Below are positions 53,690 to 64,000 of a stretch of DNA of 64,000 nucleotides, in pieces. A program made the position numbers and the translations under genes. The DNA lies in assembly GCA_958298945.1 (NCBI GenBank), contig OY282609.1, forward strand, positions 41,430,954 through 41,494,953, given 5' to 3'. The stretch's first letter is position 1. Every line of letters begins with the position of its first letter. The notes beneath the pieces were generated by a model that saw only the letters and a list, made by a program, of their open reading frames with translations, had not been told where the DNA came from and did no database searches. The stretch comes from Atherix ibis (lineage: Eukaryota; Arthropoda; Insecta; Diptera; Athericidae).

Positions 53690-55036
53690 TCATCTGACAA
53701 CTCTCTTTCGACATATATTGACGTATTATATTGTTATCATTCCATCTAGTCAATTATTATTTCTATTATCTGCGGCAATATAGATTTATAAGATGAAGAA
53801 TTTTAATTACCTCGGATTTTCACTAGTTCAATCGTTACATTGCAGACAAAACATTTACATGCAGCACTATCAATTTTTTGTTTAAAGCAATAAGTTTCCG
53901 GAATCGTATTTTATTGTATATAAAAGAAACATTATTTTGCTTGATTTGATTTCCATTTTTTATAGCAATTATATATTTACTCAATTAAAAGTTAGAATAA
54001 ATTGTGTTCAAAGTTCAATTTTTTTTCCATCAATTTTTTATCCGCCTTCTGCCGCTTGCATGCACTAATTAAACAATCCACACATCTTCTATGAAACGTT
54101 TGTTTTGGTTTGTTCAAGGATTAAATTATAAAGTATAAGGAAAGACGTATACGAATTTCATTGAAGCCAGAAAATTACGCGGAATCACAATGAAACCAAA
54201 ATCTGCCGCCCCTTAAGCACATATTAACTTAAAATTAAGCTATTGTAAATGTATATTAAACATTGTTAAAATTAAAATGATATCATTTCCTCAAAAAATA
54301 ATTAAAATTCTCTACAAATATTTTAGTTCACCAAAAACAAATAATAATGAACGAAAATACAAATCGAAAAGTTGATAATAATCTTTTTTAGCTGCTGCGC
54401 CTGATATCTTTTTTTTTATTTATAGAGCAAATAACCATCTATTTGGTGGATGGAGCGTTGTTTATCTTTCAATTTGTAATTTTGACATATCGAATATAAG
54501 CAATTGTTTCATGCGGATATTTTAAAAAATTGGGGTTCTTTTCATATTAAAAGTGAAGCGAAGCAAGTCAATATTTATACAAATAATAAATTTAATAATT
54601 TGTTTGTCGAAATATATTAAAAACGAAGTATTTGACCAAAAGGTATTTTAATTATTCAGTAAATAGACGGTAAAAATAAATTATATATTTTACGAATGGA
54701 CATATGGTAGTTGCCTATCATTCACTTAATTTCCGTATACTCTAATTGCTTAAAAAAAATTATTTTGCAACATGGTTTGGAAACAAACGAATAGTTGTAA
54801 TCAGAATGACGTTTCAATGACGGTCGCTTGATTACTTTCCGATGCGGGTTCAATCGATTTTATATTTTTTATTATTGTCAAATAATTGTAGCATTAATAT
54901 ACAGTTTTTAAACATGTAAAAATATAAATTATTTTTTAGTGCCAGGGAAACATGCGGTGGAAGTGTCCTTGTATATCACATATACAAATCGTTTATAAAA
55001 ATATAATTTTGAATTTATGCATTTTTATACTTATAC

Positions 55037-55066
55037 CATTGAGTAATAATATATTATTACTCAATG
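55037..55066. repeat. Perfect 30-bp palindrome
   Basis: 'cattgagtaataat' mirrored around 'at', with 15-bp arms and no spacer. Confidence 0.85.
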
Positions 55067-55730
55067 TTGAAATACTACTCCAGCTTAAAGCTAAAGATGC
55101 TCTTGTTGGGAAACATGACGACATAAGTGAATGTTGTATCATAGAAAATTAATTTTTTGATCTATTTTCAAAATTTAATCAGAAAAGTAAGTATGTAGAA
55201 GTACTGTTTCATGTTTTGAAATTTAATCTTTTATATGCAAATAAATAAATTCAGAGTAAATGGTTTTTTTTAGTTTCTAATTCTAAATTTATTAAATTAA
55301 ATAACCATCGCAGTTAATTAATTTAAATTCCTCGCAAAGGTAGGTCCGTCGCCGAAATATATATATTTTGTAAACGGTCTTCTAACTTCACCCTTTTGGG
55401 TTTTTGGATCCAATCCTTGGACTTTTTGTGTTTTTGCTTAGGTTCACTGGGAATAATTACACATACTCCCCTTTACCCCAACAAGCTTTTATTTTTTGTA
55501 GTAGTAAAAGTATTCCTTTCCCTCAATTGATTTCACATAATTTTCAGTCTCCATTGTTCCAATATTTTGAAGTTTCAGTTCCAGGAGTTCATTAAAAATA
55601 TATTTAATACTCCTTCTACGTAATACAATGATATTGGAGGTAGATAAAGGCCAATGGAATTACTCCAACTAATGTCACGTGCAACAAGGGAGAACTGCAT
55701 TTCAAAAACTTTATCAACCTCTTTTCCCAT

Positions 55731-55804
55731 GAATTCGCGAAAGATGTTGGATTAATATTTCTTCATAAGTTTTGAAATATTGATCTATCATCTTTCGCGA
55801 ATTC
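55731..55804. repeat. Inverted repeat, 15-bp arms
   Basis: 'gaattcgcgaaagat' at 55731-55745 and its complement at 55790-55804; the loop contains a second, smaller inverted pair (aatatttc and gaaatatt), giving a two-step hairpin. Confidence 0.8.
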
Positions 55805-56379
55805 GTTTGTATTCTTGTGTTGCATCTAATTTAGATTTCTACCCATAGCATTCGCAATAACTTCGCCATATTTGTCCAAATTCAGATACTTTGTATCGAC
55901 GGGCTCATAAAACGACCAAGTGTACGTAGTGTCTTCCTTTGAAAACAGTTCTTTTAATATATGTTTGCATATTTAGCTTAAACTGAATGACTTTTGCGTA
56001 ACTCCGATATGCGTATGCTGATAGCACGTGGACATATCGATTTGTGCCGAAATAATATGGTTGAGAAGTTCCTTTTCTTCGACGTTACCTATTGAACAGT
56101 TTCGGTTGGCATAAGCCAAACTAGAATACTACTTAAGGATGTAGGACTGATATGAGCTACATCCTTCGGTCGCTTCTCTAATCTCTTATGGAAAATGTTC
56201 TCTTAAATATTTGCCATTACCACAATATCCTCGTGTGCCTTATTGGAAGTATAACTGTTTGGAACTTGCTTTCGAAAAACAACTCCAGTGAGGAGAACGA
56301 TGGCAATACTGAATGCAACTTTTGTGTTGTTCCCAAAAAAATAAATGTTTCGAAGGGTAGCCTCTAAAGACTAAAAAAG

Positions 56380-57084
56380 GTTATCAAAATTGGGTCCCAG
56401 TTTTCTGTGTCAACAATACGATGTCCAAAATTTTGAAATTTGTGGTATGGAGAATTTTTTTAAACTTTGTGGTGACTGACGTAACTATTTGTTGTTCAAA
56501 TAAAATTTTCAACCAATAACCTTTGATTTTCATACCGTTCCGTCAACTATTCCCACACGACTGCAAAATTATCATCCTTGACCGGGAAATGCTGAAATTT
56601 TAATGTTTTGCCCTCCACACGACTCATAAAGAAATCCAATTTTTGAAATAATGACAAGGGGCCAGAATTTTTTATGACTCCGAAATCTATCATTGAACGA
56701 AATCCAATTTGCATAATCTCCAGAAAATGTTGGCACCTCAGATGGTGGTAATTTAAAATGGACTTTGTACCTGTAACGTTGCCATTACTGCCGGTATTTA
56801 TGTGTTTGGCAAGCAGGTCCGTCATTTCGGGTTTAAAATCATAAAACTCGCTTTCAATTGTACTAAGCATATCATTCACAAACACATAATGTGTTTGTTT
56901 CATGTTCGATAGCTTTTAATTCCATGATGAGCTTATGATTTTCACTAAATGGAGCCAACAGCTCATTCCAGCCTTCGACTCGTTCTACGAAATAATTTTT
57001 CGTCCGTTTCGTGATTGATTGATTGATTTTCTTTGTAATGACTCCATTATTTAAAAATAAAAATTTACAAAATATTATCAACAT
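56380..57084 (-). pseudogene. BEL/Pao retrotransposon gag (DUF1759-like) fragment
   Basis: Two overlapping minus-strand frames (57084-56872 and 56903-56547) join by one frameshift near 56885. The first has 'WNELLAPFSENHKLIMELKA'. The second contains 'FRSMIDFGVIKNSGPLSLFQ', 'KLDFFMSRVEGKTLKF', 'FPVKDDNFAVVWE' and, past a stop, 'LTERYENQRLLVEN'. This order (capsid core, short linker, RYENxRLLVEN) is characteristic of BEL/Pao gag proteins. The rest of the element downstream is not recognisable. It is the only BEL-type sequence in the window. Confidence 0.72.
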
Positions 57085-57099
57085 TTGGTTTTCTATTTA

Positions 57100-57850
57100 T
57101 TTTTTATTTAATACCAAATTTTTTTATGCAATATTTATTACAAAATTTTGTATTATAAGTTTAGTCACAAATTTATTGTGAGCACTATGTACAAATATAA
57201 AATGTCCGCTATCTGAAAGTGATGTATTTGAGCAGTATTCATTTGTGAGTTAGCCTTAAGATTTCATATTGTATTTTGGCTTCAATTTGGCGCTTTTATT
57301 TTCTATCCTTATACTCCAGAATCTAAGCCTTACACCACTGCCTGAAACTCTAAAATGTTGACTACCGCAAAACATATGGGAGTGACAGCCGCCAGATGTT
57401 AAACAAAACACGGTCATGACCTCTACAAACAAACAACAATAAATTGTCATAATAACACACCCAATCCAGCACCTAGAATGATTGATGTGGACGAAAGTAC
57501 TTGGTCGAGGTAAATAAACTTAGCAAATAGGCCACAAAGTCGACAATGCTACAATCGTAATCAATCAAATCAAATCTACCACCCAAATACACAGCAAAGA
57601 ATTTACATATTAACAACACATCAACTCCGAACAAACCTTGAAGAAGTTGTGATCAAGAGATCAATCGAAACGGAAAACTTTAAAAAGTAAGAATTTGATT
57701 ATATCTATTTCGTAGACTAAACCCTTCTTTACTGGTATTTCAAATACGAGAATCTAACATTTTTTGTTGGTACTGGCTCCAACTAAAACTACGTTAAATC
57801 CAGGAAATTAGATTTTCAATAACAAATCCTTTTAGGCAAACTCCTTTGGT
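57100..57850. other. AT-rich spacer
   Basis: No gene seen; a 64-codon minus-strand frame at 57256-57450 has no recognisable family. Confidence 0.4.
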
Positions 57851-58520
57851 GGTAATATTAAAATAGCCCACTCCGCACTAGTAAATCTATTCGGTCATAA
57901 AGAAAATCTCAAATTGTATATGTTACTAAGTATTCGATGGAATCAAGGGTAATGACACCAAGAGACAGAATTGAAAGCAACAACACTTACAAACAAGGGT
58001 TACATAATAATGCATCCTAATATGAAAATTCCATTAAAACATATTTCGGAAACTATTAATTATATCGATTTGAGCGCACCTAAGGTGAGGTACACATTAT
58101 GAACCAAATGACAAATTAAAATCGATTATAGAAACGTGCCGTTATGTTTTCCGAAAAAACCGTCTATTTCAAAAGTTATCCTTATTCAATGGTATTGAAA
58201 AACGAAGTCTATAGAAAAATCGAGTAACTTTTGGACGAAACAATCTTTGTCTTTCGAAATCTCCTTACAATGCTCCCGTTGTGAAAGTTCCCAAGGAAAT
58301 GAATGCATCGAGAGAAAAAATATCGTATGGTTATACATAAATAAATATTTATTAATACTTAGATTAATCTTCACAAGATATACCTCAAGGAATATATCAG
58401 AAAAATTGTTTTTTTATTAATAATGGTAAATTAGAATTTGTTAGATTACTGTTTGGGCTCAAAAATGAACCGATATTTCCAAATTTCAGTGTGCTTTCCA
58501 CGATATTAATTAAATATGCG
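57850..58520 (+). pseudogene. Gypsy protease/RT remnant
   Basis: The plus strand reads 'NLFGHKENLKLY' (protease-RT linker-like), 'SYPYSMVLKNEVYRKIE', a frameshifted 'SPYNAPV' equivalent, then 'ASREKKYRMVIH' and 'LLFGLKNEPIF'. These are the RT fingers and the start of the palm from a gypsy element of the gypsy/17.6 lineage. Stops and shifts occur every 20-30 codons. The remainder of RT is lost in AT-rich DNA after 58520. Confidence 0.65.
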
Positions 58521-60600
58521 TGTTTATTCTTGAATATTTATATTTAGTTATTAAATATACCATATTACTTTAATAGCTTTATTTATTGTCCTAAGATTGT
58601 ATATTATTTATTGTTTTCAATAGTTTCAGTTATTGTACTAGCACTTAAATGGCTTCAGCTATTGTCTTAATACTTTATATTATTTCATAGCTTCAGCTAT
58701 TATTTTATTACTGCAGATAAATATCAATGGAGTTGGGAATTTATACTTTTTTTAATAGCCAATTCCTATAAACTTCAGATGTTTAATAATATCGTTCTAT
58801 CGAATTCTGACATGTGTTTTACAACATATTGTCCGATCGAATTCAAACATATGTTTTGCATCATGTCGTTTGATCGAATTCTAACATGTTTACATTTGTT
58901 TTCTAATATCGTTCGATCGAAGTTGAACTACTTTCAGTTTTGAATATCGTGCGATCTTAGTGTCCCGAATATTCATATTTTAAACATTTGTCGTGTTTGC
59001 AATATTACTTTATGTTTAAATTTTAAAAAAATATACACATATTTATTTGAAAATAACACCAACATTTATTAAAATACTTAAATTTAATATAAAAATTGAT
59101 GATATACCACCAACTGTATAATTTTTTTATATTCTATTTCTGTTAGTCCTTGCATGTTATCAATTTCGTCTGATATTATATTATTAAATGCAATATTTTG
59201 ATTAGAAAAAATATATCTTTTATATTTATTTATTGTAAAGCTATGTTTCGATTCTTATAGTTCATGACATTATAAGTATTAATTTTTATTAAAAATTGCA
59301 AAATGTTAACAAATAATTGCCCGTCATGATAAATTTCACCACAATTACTTATAAATTTGATTTTCAATTTTTTGTGATGACAATTACATTACAAGATTTT
59401 AGACAATTATTTTTTATACAATTTTTCAAGAGCTCCATTTGTGTTATATCTTTATTTTTATTATAACAATGTCTTTCTTTATTCTAAAATCTTATTTCCT
59501 CTGATTCAAATTATAATTATTAGTAAATTTTGACACTAGTGTTTGTAAAAATTATATTATTTTTATCTAGTACAGTTTCTAAATCCAATTTTGATAATTT
59601 TTTAAATTAATATCATATTCATTATTTAAAATTGCACTATATATTATACCTATTCGTGATGTTTGAATTTGTTTTTCGTAATATTATTTTGTACTTGTTC
59701 TATATTATAGGTATCGACTATCTTTCAATATTTTCAGTTTTTAAATATAACTTATGTAGAACGTAAATAAGATTTTGATAATCTTCAATGATTTTTCGAA
59801 AAACTGTAATTTTGTTTCTATCTTGTTCAATAGATCGCTTTATTTTGAACAAAACTATCATTGAAACTATATTAAATTTTGATTATTATGCATATTTTTG
59901 AAAAATTTTCTATCTCTTTTCTGTCATTGTTATTCGTTGTTGCATGTAAACAATTTTACGCATAATACCAACAATGTGGTATTATAGTTTTTATTTTAGA
60001 AAGTAATGTATTTTTTTCCTTTTCAAAATTTACTTTTACTATATTAGTTTTCAGAATATTTATTATTGTATATTATCAATTGTAAGTTTAGCAGTTGTCA
60101 ATACAATCCAATTTACCAAAAAATTTCGTATATGTAATTTACGTAAAAATAACTTTTTTTCTAGTTTCTACGTGATTTTCACTTAAAATATTTCGTTTTA
60201 TTATGTTCTTTTATTTTTAAAACCTGTTGATAATTTTTCCCTTGCACTAGTAATACCTGAATTATTTCGCCTAGTTTTGTATAATGTTATTCTGTCTTTT
60301 CGTTTCCAAAATATGTCTTTATATTTATACTTCGAAGTCCATTATCATTAATTAGTTTTTTAAATATCGATATCGAGACTTTAATTTTCGCAATTTTAGT
60401 TTATTTATTTTAAATGGATTTACAAATTTTGAAATTGCTATATATACCCATATTAGTAATTTTATTTATATGCCGATAAAATTTCTGCTTTTATTGTTTT
60501 TCTATCATATTTTGCCTATTCCAAATAAAATTATTTTTATTATTTTGAATTAATATTTTTAGATTTAGGTGATAATGTTTCTTTTTAATCCTTCATGATT
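58521..60600. other. Very AT-rich region, no gene seen
   Basis: Long AT-rich stretch with no ORF of note. A loose repeat of 'tcgttctatcgaattctgac', 'gtccgatcgaattcaaacat' and 'gtttgatcgaattctaacat' occurs at 58793-58925: four or five units of about 45 bp around a GATCGAA core. Confidence 0.5.
58790..58960. repeat. Degenerate tandem repeat around 'gatcgaattc'
   Basis: Units of roughly 40-50 bp each contain (t/c)gatcgaa(t/g)t(c/t) followed by 'aacatgt' or 'gaacta' and 'tttg/ttc'. They are imperfect and show no reading frame. Confidence 0.6.
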
Positions 60601-60790
60601 TTAATTTGTATCTGATGATTAAGTGTCTCTTTAGATACAGTACCTTCAGAAAGAATGTACTTGGCATAAGTTAGAACAATTTTTTATATATTCATTTAAT
60701 GTTCGACTAGCATAACATATTGGATACCACTCATGTCTTAATGTACCTAAAATCGTGCAATTACAAGCACTTCTTACTTATGTTATTTTC

Positions 60791-60861
60791 TTATTAAAAT
60801 CAGGATATTTTAAGATAGGATCTTCTATAGATCCTATCTTAAAATATCCTGATTTTAATAA
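60791..60861. repeat. Perfect palindrome, 33-bp arms, in gypsy pol
   Basis: Arms 60791-60823 and 60829-60861 with a 5-base spacer. One arm encodes the RNase H start ('LKYPDFN') on the minus strand; the other is its inverted copy. Confidence 0.92.
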
Positions 60862-60961
60862 AAAAATAAAACCGTCATAGAGTATGCATCTTTTGCATAA
60901 TCCTTTCAAAATTTTCTATAATACCGTTATTCCAAAAAACGATTTTATTTGTTTTTATATT

Positions 60962-61049
60962 TCAGGTAAATTTGATTTTAAAATATCTTGCACCTTTTTA
61001 AAGTGGATTTTTAAATCAGGTAAATTTGATTTTAAAATATCTTGCACCG
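60962..61049. repeat. 33-bp direct repeat
   Basis: 'tcaggtaaatttgatttt' followed by 'aaaatatcttgcacc' occurs at 60962-60994 and 61017-61049, identical, with a 22-bp spacer. It duplicates part of the gypsy RT on the minus strand. Confidence 0.9.
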
Positions 61050-61356
61050 TTTTTCTTAAACCAGATGGCATTCCAAGTGGTGTAGGAAAGTTCATTGTTT
61101 TTCGATCTTATTCCTTTATTATAATTTGATTATATTCATTTGGAAATTTGCAGTTGTAAAAAATTTGGCTTTTCCCAATTTATTATTAAGTCACTTGGTT
61201 CAGTTTCCTAGAATCGATTACAATAGATTTTAGTCATTTAAGTTATCCATTTTTTGGAAGTATCCATAATGGTCTATTATATAGTAAGCTAATTCTTCAT
61301 TTATTTATTGATAACGATATATCCTATAAATATATATTATAGGTTTACCCATTGTA

Positions 61357-61898
61357 TGGGGTGCGCCATCTAAATGTGGTAGATGGTCGCGGATTGTCTG
61401 TTTCCAATAATCTTTGGGTTAACTGCGCTTTATATGGAAACATATCCAGATCATCTTTCAGAATCCTCCTCAAAGTAGTTCAACTGATGTCTAGTTGCTG
61501 AGACCGGCGGCGGTACGAGACAGAAGGATTCTCTGCAACACTCCGTTGAACAGCTTCAATATTTTCATTTGATCGTCGAGGACGTGGTCGATTTGAATGT
61601 GGACGGTCCGCTACAGACCCGTGATTCTCGAAATTCGAAGCTAAGCGACGAATAGTGTCACTTTTAGGCGCAGAACGACCGCGATACTTTTGACGATACG
61701 CACGCTGTGTTGCAACAACGCAACGATTACATTTAATGAACATTGTCACTATTTCCGTGCGTTCTTTGGGCGTGAATCGATTCATGGTTAAAATTGTAAT
61801 GCAATAACCTTTTCGAAATGTGCTGACGACGTCAATCGGTTTAAATCTGTCAAAGTTATTCAATATTTCCATCGACCACATTTAGATGGCGCACCCTT
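61357..61898 (-). mobile_element. Tc1/mariner-superfamily deletion derivative with intact termini
   Basis: A 542-bp element with inverted ends: GGGTGCGCCATCTAAATGTG starts at 61359 and its complement ends at 61896, extending through 'tcgatgg/tagatgg' to about 27 bp with one mismatch. TA dinucleotides at 61355-61356 and 61899-61900 fit the TA target duplication of this superfamily. The interior encodes only the transposase N-terminus, so it is non-autonomous. Confidence 0.88.
61480..61881 (-). pseudogene. Transposase N-terminal (helix-turn-helix) ORF
   Basis: A 133-codon frame. The true start is probably the internal ATG at about 61785 ('MNRFTPKERTEIVTMFIKCN'), because the first 32 codons overlap the terminal repeat. 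'VVATQRAYRQKYRGRSAPKS', 'TIRRLASNFENHGSVADRP' and 'ENIEAVQRSVAENPSVSYRR' form a two-part DNA-binding domain. After a stop the same frame continues with 'TTLRRILKDDLDMFPYKAQL' into the left terminal repeat. The DDE catalytic domain is deleted. Confidence 0.88.
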
Positions 61899-61899
61899 T

Positions 61900-62660
61900 A
61901 GTTATAATTTAATGTTTAATTTTATTAGTATAACTTAAGTTGTCATCTTTTTTACAAAATAACCACAAATATTGGATAATAATTCAACTGATAAATATGT
62001 TCCATTTCTTTATTAATTGTAGCTGATTTATGAATATTATTAATTTGAACCGGGTTTTTTAACCATTGTATCACATATTGTGCGAGTTTATTCTCATTTA
62101 AAGAACTTGTAGTAGACAGTTAATCTTTACTAATGGTACATCCACTGATTTGTAAGTATATTTCAGAGGCATGAAAAGAAACTTTACCTCGTTGTTTTTG
62201 TTTTTACAAATTATCGATTTCGATTGGTTCAACCCTGTTTCGGTTAAGTTCCTGTTAACCACTTCCAAAACTATTGTTATTATTTTTAAATTGCCTTTAC
62301 TAAAATACTGATCAACAAAGAAAATTAACTAAAATTTCTTTGTTGATTATTATTTAATGTATCATCATTAGCACAATTTTTATTATTTTAAATCCTGTTA
62401 TGATTTTTATAATAATTTTTTATATTACCATTGATTTCTAAAAATCGGAAAGATGAACTAATAGATATAATATATTCTCATATTATATTAAAGCAAACAG
62501 ATAAGGTTCCAAATTATCTTAAAAAATTTTCAAAATCATATTTTCATTGGTAACAAAATTAAACCTTGTTGGTTTTTCACTATCGAATTCATATTATAGT
62601 TATTAATTACATTAAAATATGTTAATTGAAATGCTTAATTGCGTAGCTGCTGATATATTT
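61900..62660. other. AT-rich region, possible gypsy relics
   Basis: No ORF. The minus strand near 62050-62280 gives short fragments reminiscent of retrotransposon pol, too weak to assign. An inverted pair 'atcaacaaagaaa' / 'tttctttgttgat' lies at about 62311-62347. Confidence 0.35.
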
Positions 62661-62665
62661 CCCTA

Positions 62666-62732
62666 TTTGAATGAATAATTTGTGAAAAAATCCTACTTCT
62701 CTCTGGATTTTTTCACAAATTATTCATTCAAA
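62666..62732. repeat. Perfect palindrome, 28-bp arms
   Basis: Arms 62666-62693 and 62705-62732 with an 11-base spacer. Confidence 0.92.
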
Positions 62733-62754
62733 AAGCTGCTTCCTTAGTTAAATT

Positions 62755-62840
62755 AAATAAACCAGCTGCCTCTGTCGGGAACTTATATAGGGAATTCGAG
62801 TTCCCTATATAAGTTCCTGACAGAGGCAGCTGGTTTATTT
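62755..62840. repeat. Near-perfect palindrome, 40-bp arms
   Basis: Arms 62755-62794 and 62801-62840, one mismatch, 6-base spacer, only 22 bp from the previous palindrome. Two minus-strand ORFs (62728-62910, 62783-62998) cross it and are probably accidental. Confidence 0.92.
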
Positions 62841-62924
62841 TTCTTCGCAAAATTCGTTCCTCTGCTGTACTCCTTTTGATTTTTCCTTGTGAAAACGTCA
62901 ACGCTTGCACATTTCTTTAATTTA

Positions 62925-63150
62925 TTTATGACCGGATTTATATTCAATTTATATTTCAACACAAATCTTCGGATTTTTTTGAGTCCCATCAGACTCAAAA
63001 ATTTATAAATATACTTATCTCTTCGGATTAATATTCAACTTATATTTCAACTCAAATCTTTAGATTTGTATTTTGATCGGTTCAAAAAATTTCGGGATAT
63101 CTTTCTATTGAACTAAAAATTTCGGGATATTTTTCTATTGAACCTACTCG
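62925..63150. repeat. Short direct repeats
   Basis: 'attcaatttatatttcaac' near 62943 recurs as 'attcaacttatatttcaac' near 63032. 'aaatttcgggatat' followed by 'tttctattgaac' recurs at about 63087 and 63116. Confidence 0.7.
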
Positions 63151-64000
63151 ACTGCGCCTCTTACATACACTTATATAATTATAAAATTTATAAATATTCT
63201 TGTTCTTATATATAAGCTTATAGCAGTTTTTATGAACCCCAAACATTTGGATTGTTATTTTCGAAACAATACAAACTTAATTCTAAATTCTTTTTTAAAA
63301 CCAAAATAGAGTTTCAGTCAACACATTTTTTTTATAATTTAATTTTAGGACAGGTTAACGTTAATTTAATTTCAGTAAACTTTAAAAGTAAACTAGTAAG
63401 TGTGAAGTTTACGTTACAGAGAAAGTAAAAAATTATAAACATTACTTAACTACTACTCGAACAGTCCTTTCCATTAAAATAAAAACAGAAATAAATAAAA
63501 TTTTAATACAGGAAAATTATTTTATTGTGTACCTGTAGACTAGTCACAAAAATCGCATAAAAAAATTATAGAAATTTGAATTGGGTACTTAACGAGATTT
63601 GAAATGGTTATTTCGTTACTAATTTGAGTTGATTTCTTCGCTATTGAGCCAGTTGAGTTCACAGACTTTATTAAAAGCTCTTTTTTTATTCAAACTTCCA
63701 TTTTCTATCGATCCAATAGAAATCTTTCCAAAATATCCTACCGGCCGCGCTAAAATATAGTTTTGTGGTTTAAAAAAATTGGACGGAATCAACGAAAAAA
63801 TAAAATTATTGATTTTAAGACAAGAACGAATTTATTAACTAAAAACAATGAACTGCAGCCCTTCATAACTAATTAAAATCAACTACTGAGAATCAGTTGA
63901 ATTAACAAATAATTATAAAATATTGAAATCTGCTCAAAGTGTAAAGTGAGCAATGATCGCGGTAGATTTTTTGCAAAAACTTTTATATCATTGAAAATTG
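63151..64000. other. AT-rich end of window, nothing recognised
   Basis: No ORF or repeat that I can support. Confidence 0.45.

Larger units (their letters stand above)
53760..56380. other. AT-rich region, no gene seen
   Basis: Apart from small palindromes and short low-complexity frames (54952-55152, 55404-55595) I see nothing to annotate. The last part (55600-56380) might hold decayed BEL pol sequence downstream of the gag on the minus strand, but I could only recognise a possible protease start ('VLLGTT') near 56330. Confidence 0.45.
60620..61270 (-). pseudogene. Gypsy RT to RNase H remnant
   Basis: The minus strand, from 61270 down, reads 'IVIDSRKLNQVT', 'FPTPLGMPSGLRKTVQDIL' (decayed palm, '.PFGL' region), a duplicated 'KVQDILKSNLP', 'FERIMQKM', then 'ILKYPDFNK' and 'YPICYASRTLNEYIKNCSN', the RNase H. 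It has stops throughout. The 33-bp palindrome at 60791-60861 sits between RT and RNase H, and a 33-bp direct repeat lies in the RT. Confidence 0.65.

Noticed and set aside
53507..53749. 80-codon ORF
   Set aside because: It is made of the two arms of a palindrome and has no independent support.
62728..62998. 60- and 71-codon minus-strand ORFs
   Set aside because: They cross the 40-bp palindrome and AT-rich repeats; no family.

Overview
The window is eukaryotic, AT-rich and repeat-dense. It looks like heterochromatin of a dipteran fly. R1 and R2 retrotransposons lie at their 28S target sites, copia, gypsy and BEL elements are present, and the one host gene found has short introns and a fly-like glucosamine-6-phosphate isomerase protein. 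A tephritid-type fly is my best guess, but the sequence alone does not fix the species. I see no operons, CRISPR or prokaryotic features. Almost everything is mobile-element wreckage; one cellular gene looks intact over most of its length.

Layout: 1-1992 is repeat A (copy 1), repeated at about 11045-13060. 1993-5927 is repeat B (copy 1), repeated at 31603-36891 with a 1.34 kb segment present only in copy 2. Repeat B carries an unrecognised ORF pair and a minus-strand gypsy remnant. 6214-7450 holds gypsy integrase and LTR-like fragments that recur at 23.5-24.0 and 26.1-26.8 kb. 8092-10683 is a non-LTR (RTE-type) element with 14-bp target duplications, an open but internally deleted reverse transcriptase and a simple-repeat tail. 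14.4-21.85 kb is a 5'-truncated copia element split by a second, complete copia element (14899-19821, 329-bp LTRs, target duplication ATAAT). 23.5-25.4 and 27.2-29.86 kb are two different broken gypsy elements.

36.9-45.25 kb is a minus-strand rDNA pseudogene: part of 18S, no 5.8S, the 5' half of 28S, a 5'-truncated R2 at the R2 site, a short piece of 28S, then two R1 elements head to tail separated by the 14-bp R1 target. A mariner fragment lies at the far edge. 46.0-46.3 kb has a transposase N-terminus. 47.0-47.96 kb has the Gnpda1-like gene (three exons, minus strand). 48.9-52.4 kb is another decayed gypsy, and 52.6-53.1 kb the 3' end of an R1-clade element. 56.4-57.1 kb is a BEL gag, 57.85-58.5 and 60.6-61.3 kb are gypsy RT/RNase H relics, and 61357-61898 is a Tc1/mariner-type deletion derivative with intact terminal repeats.

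The most unusual signal is a set of near-perfect, short-spacer palindromes (arms 15-63 bp). Two of them can be compared with a paralogous copy in the same window where the palindrome is absent or much shorter, which points to template switching or fold-back repair.
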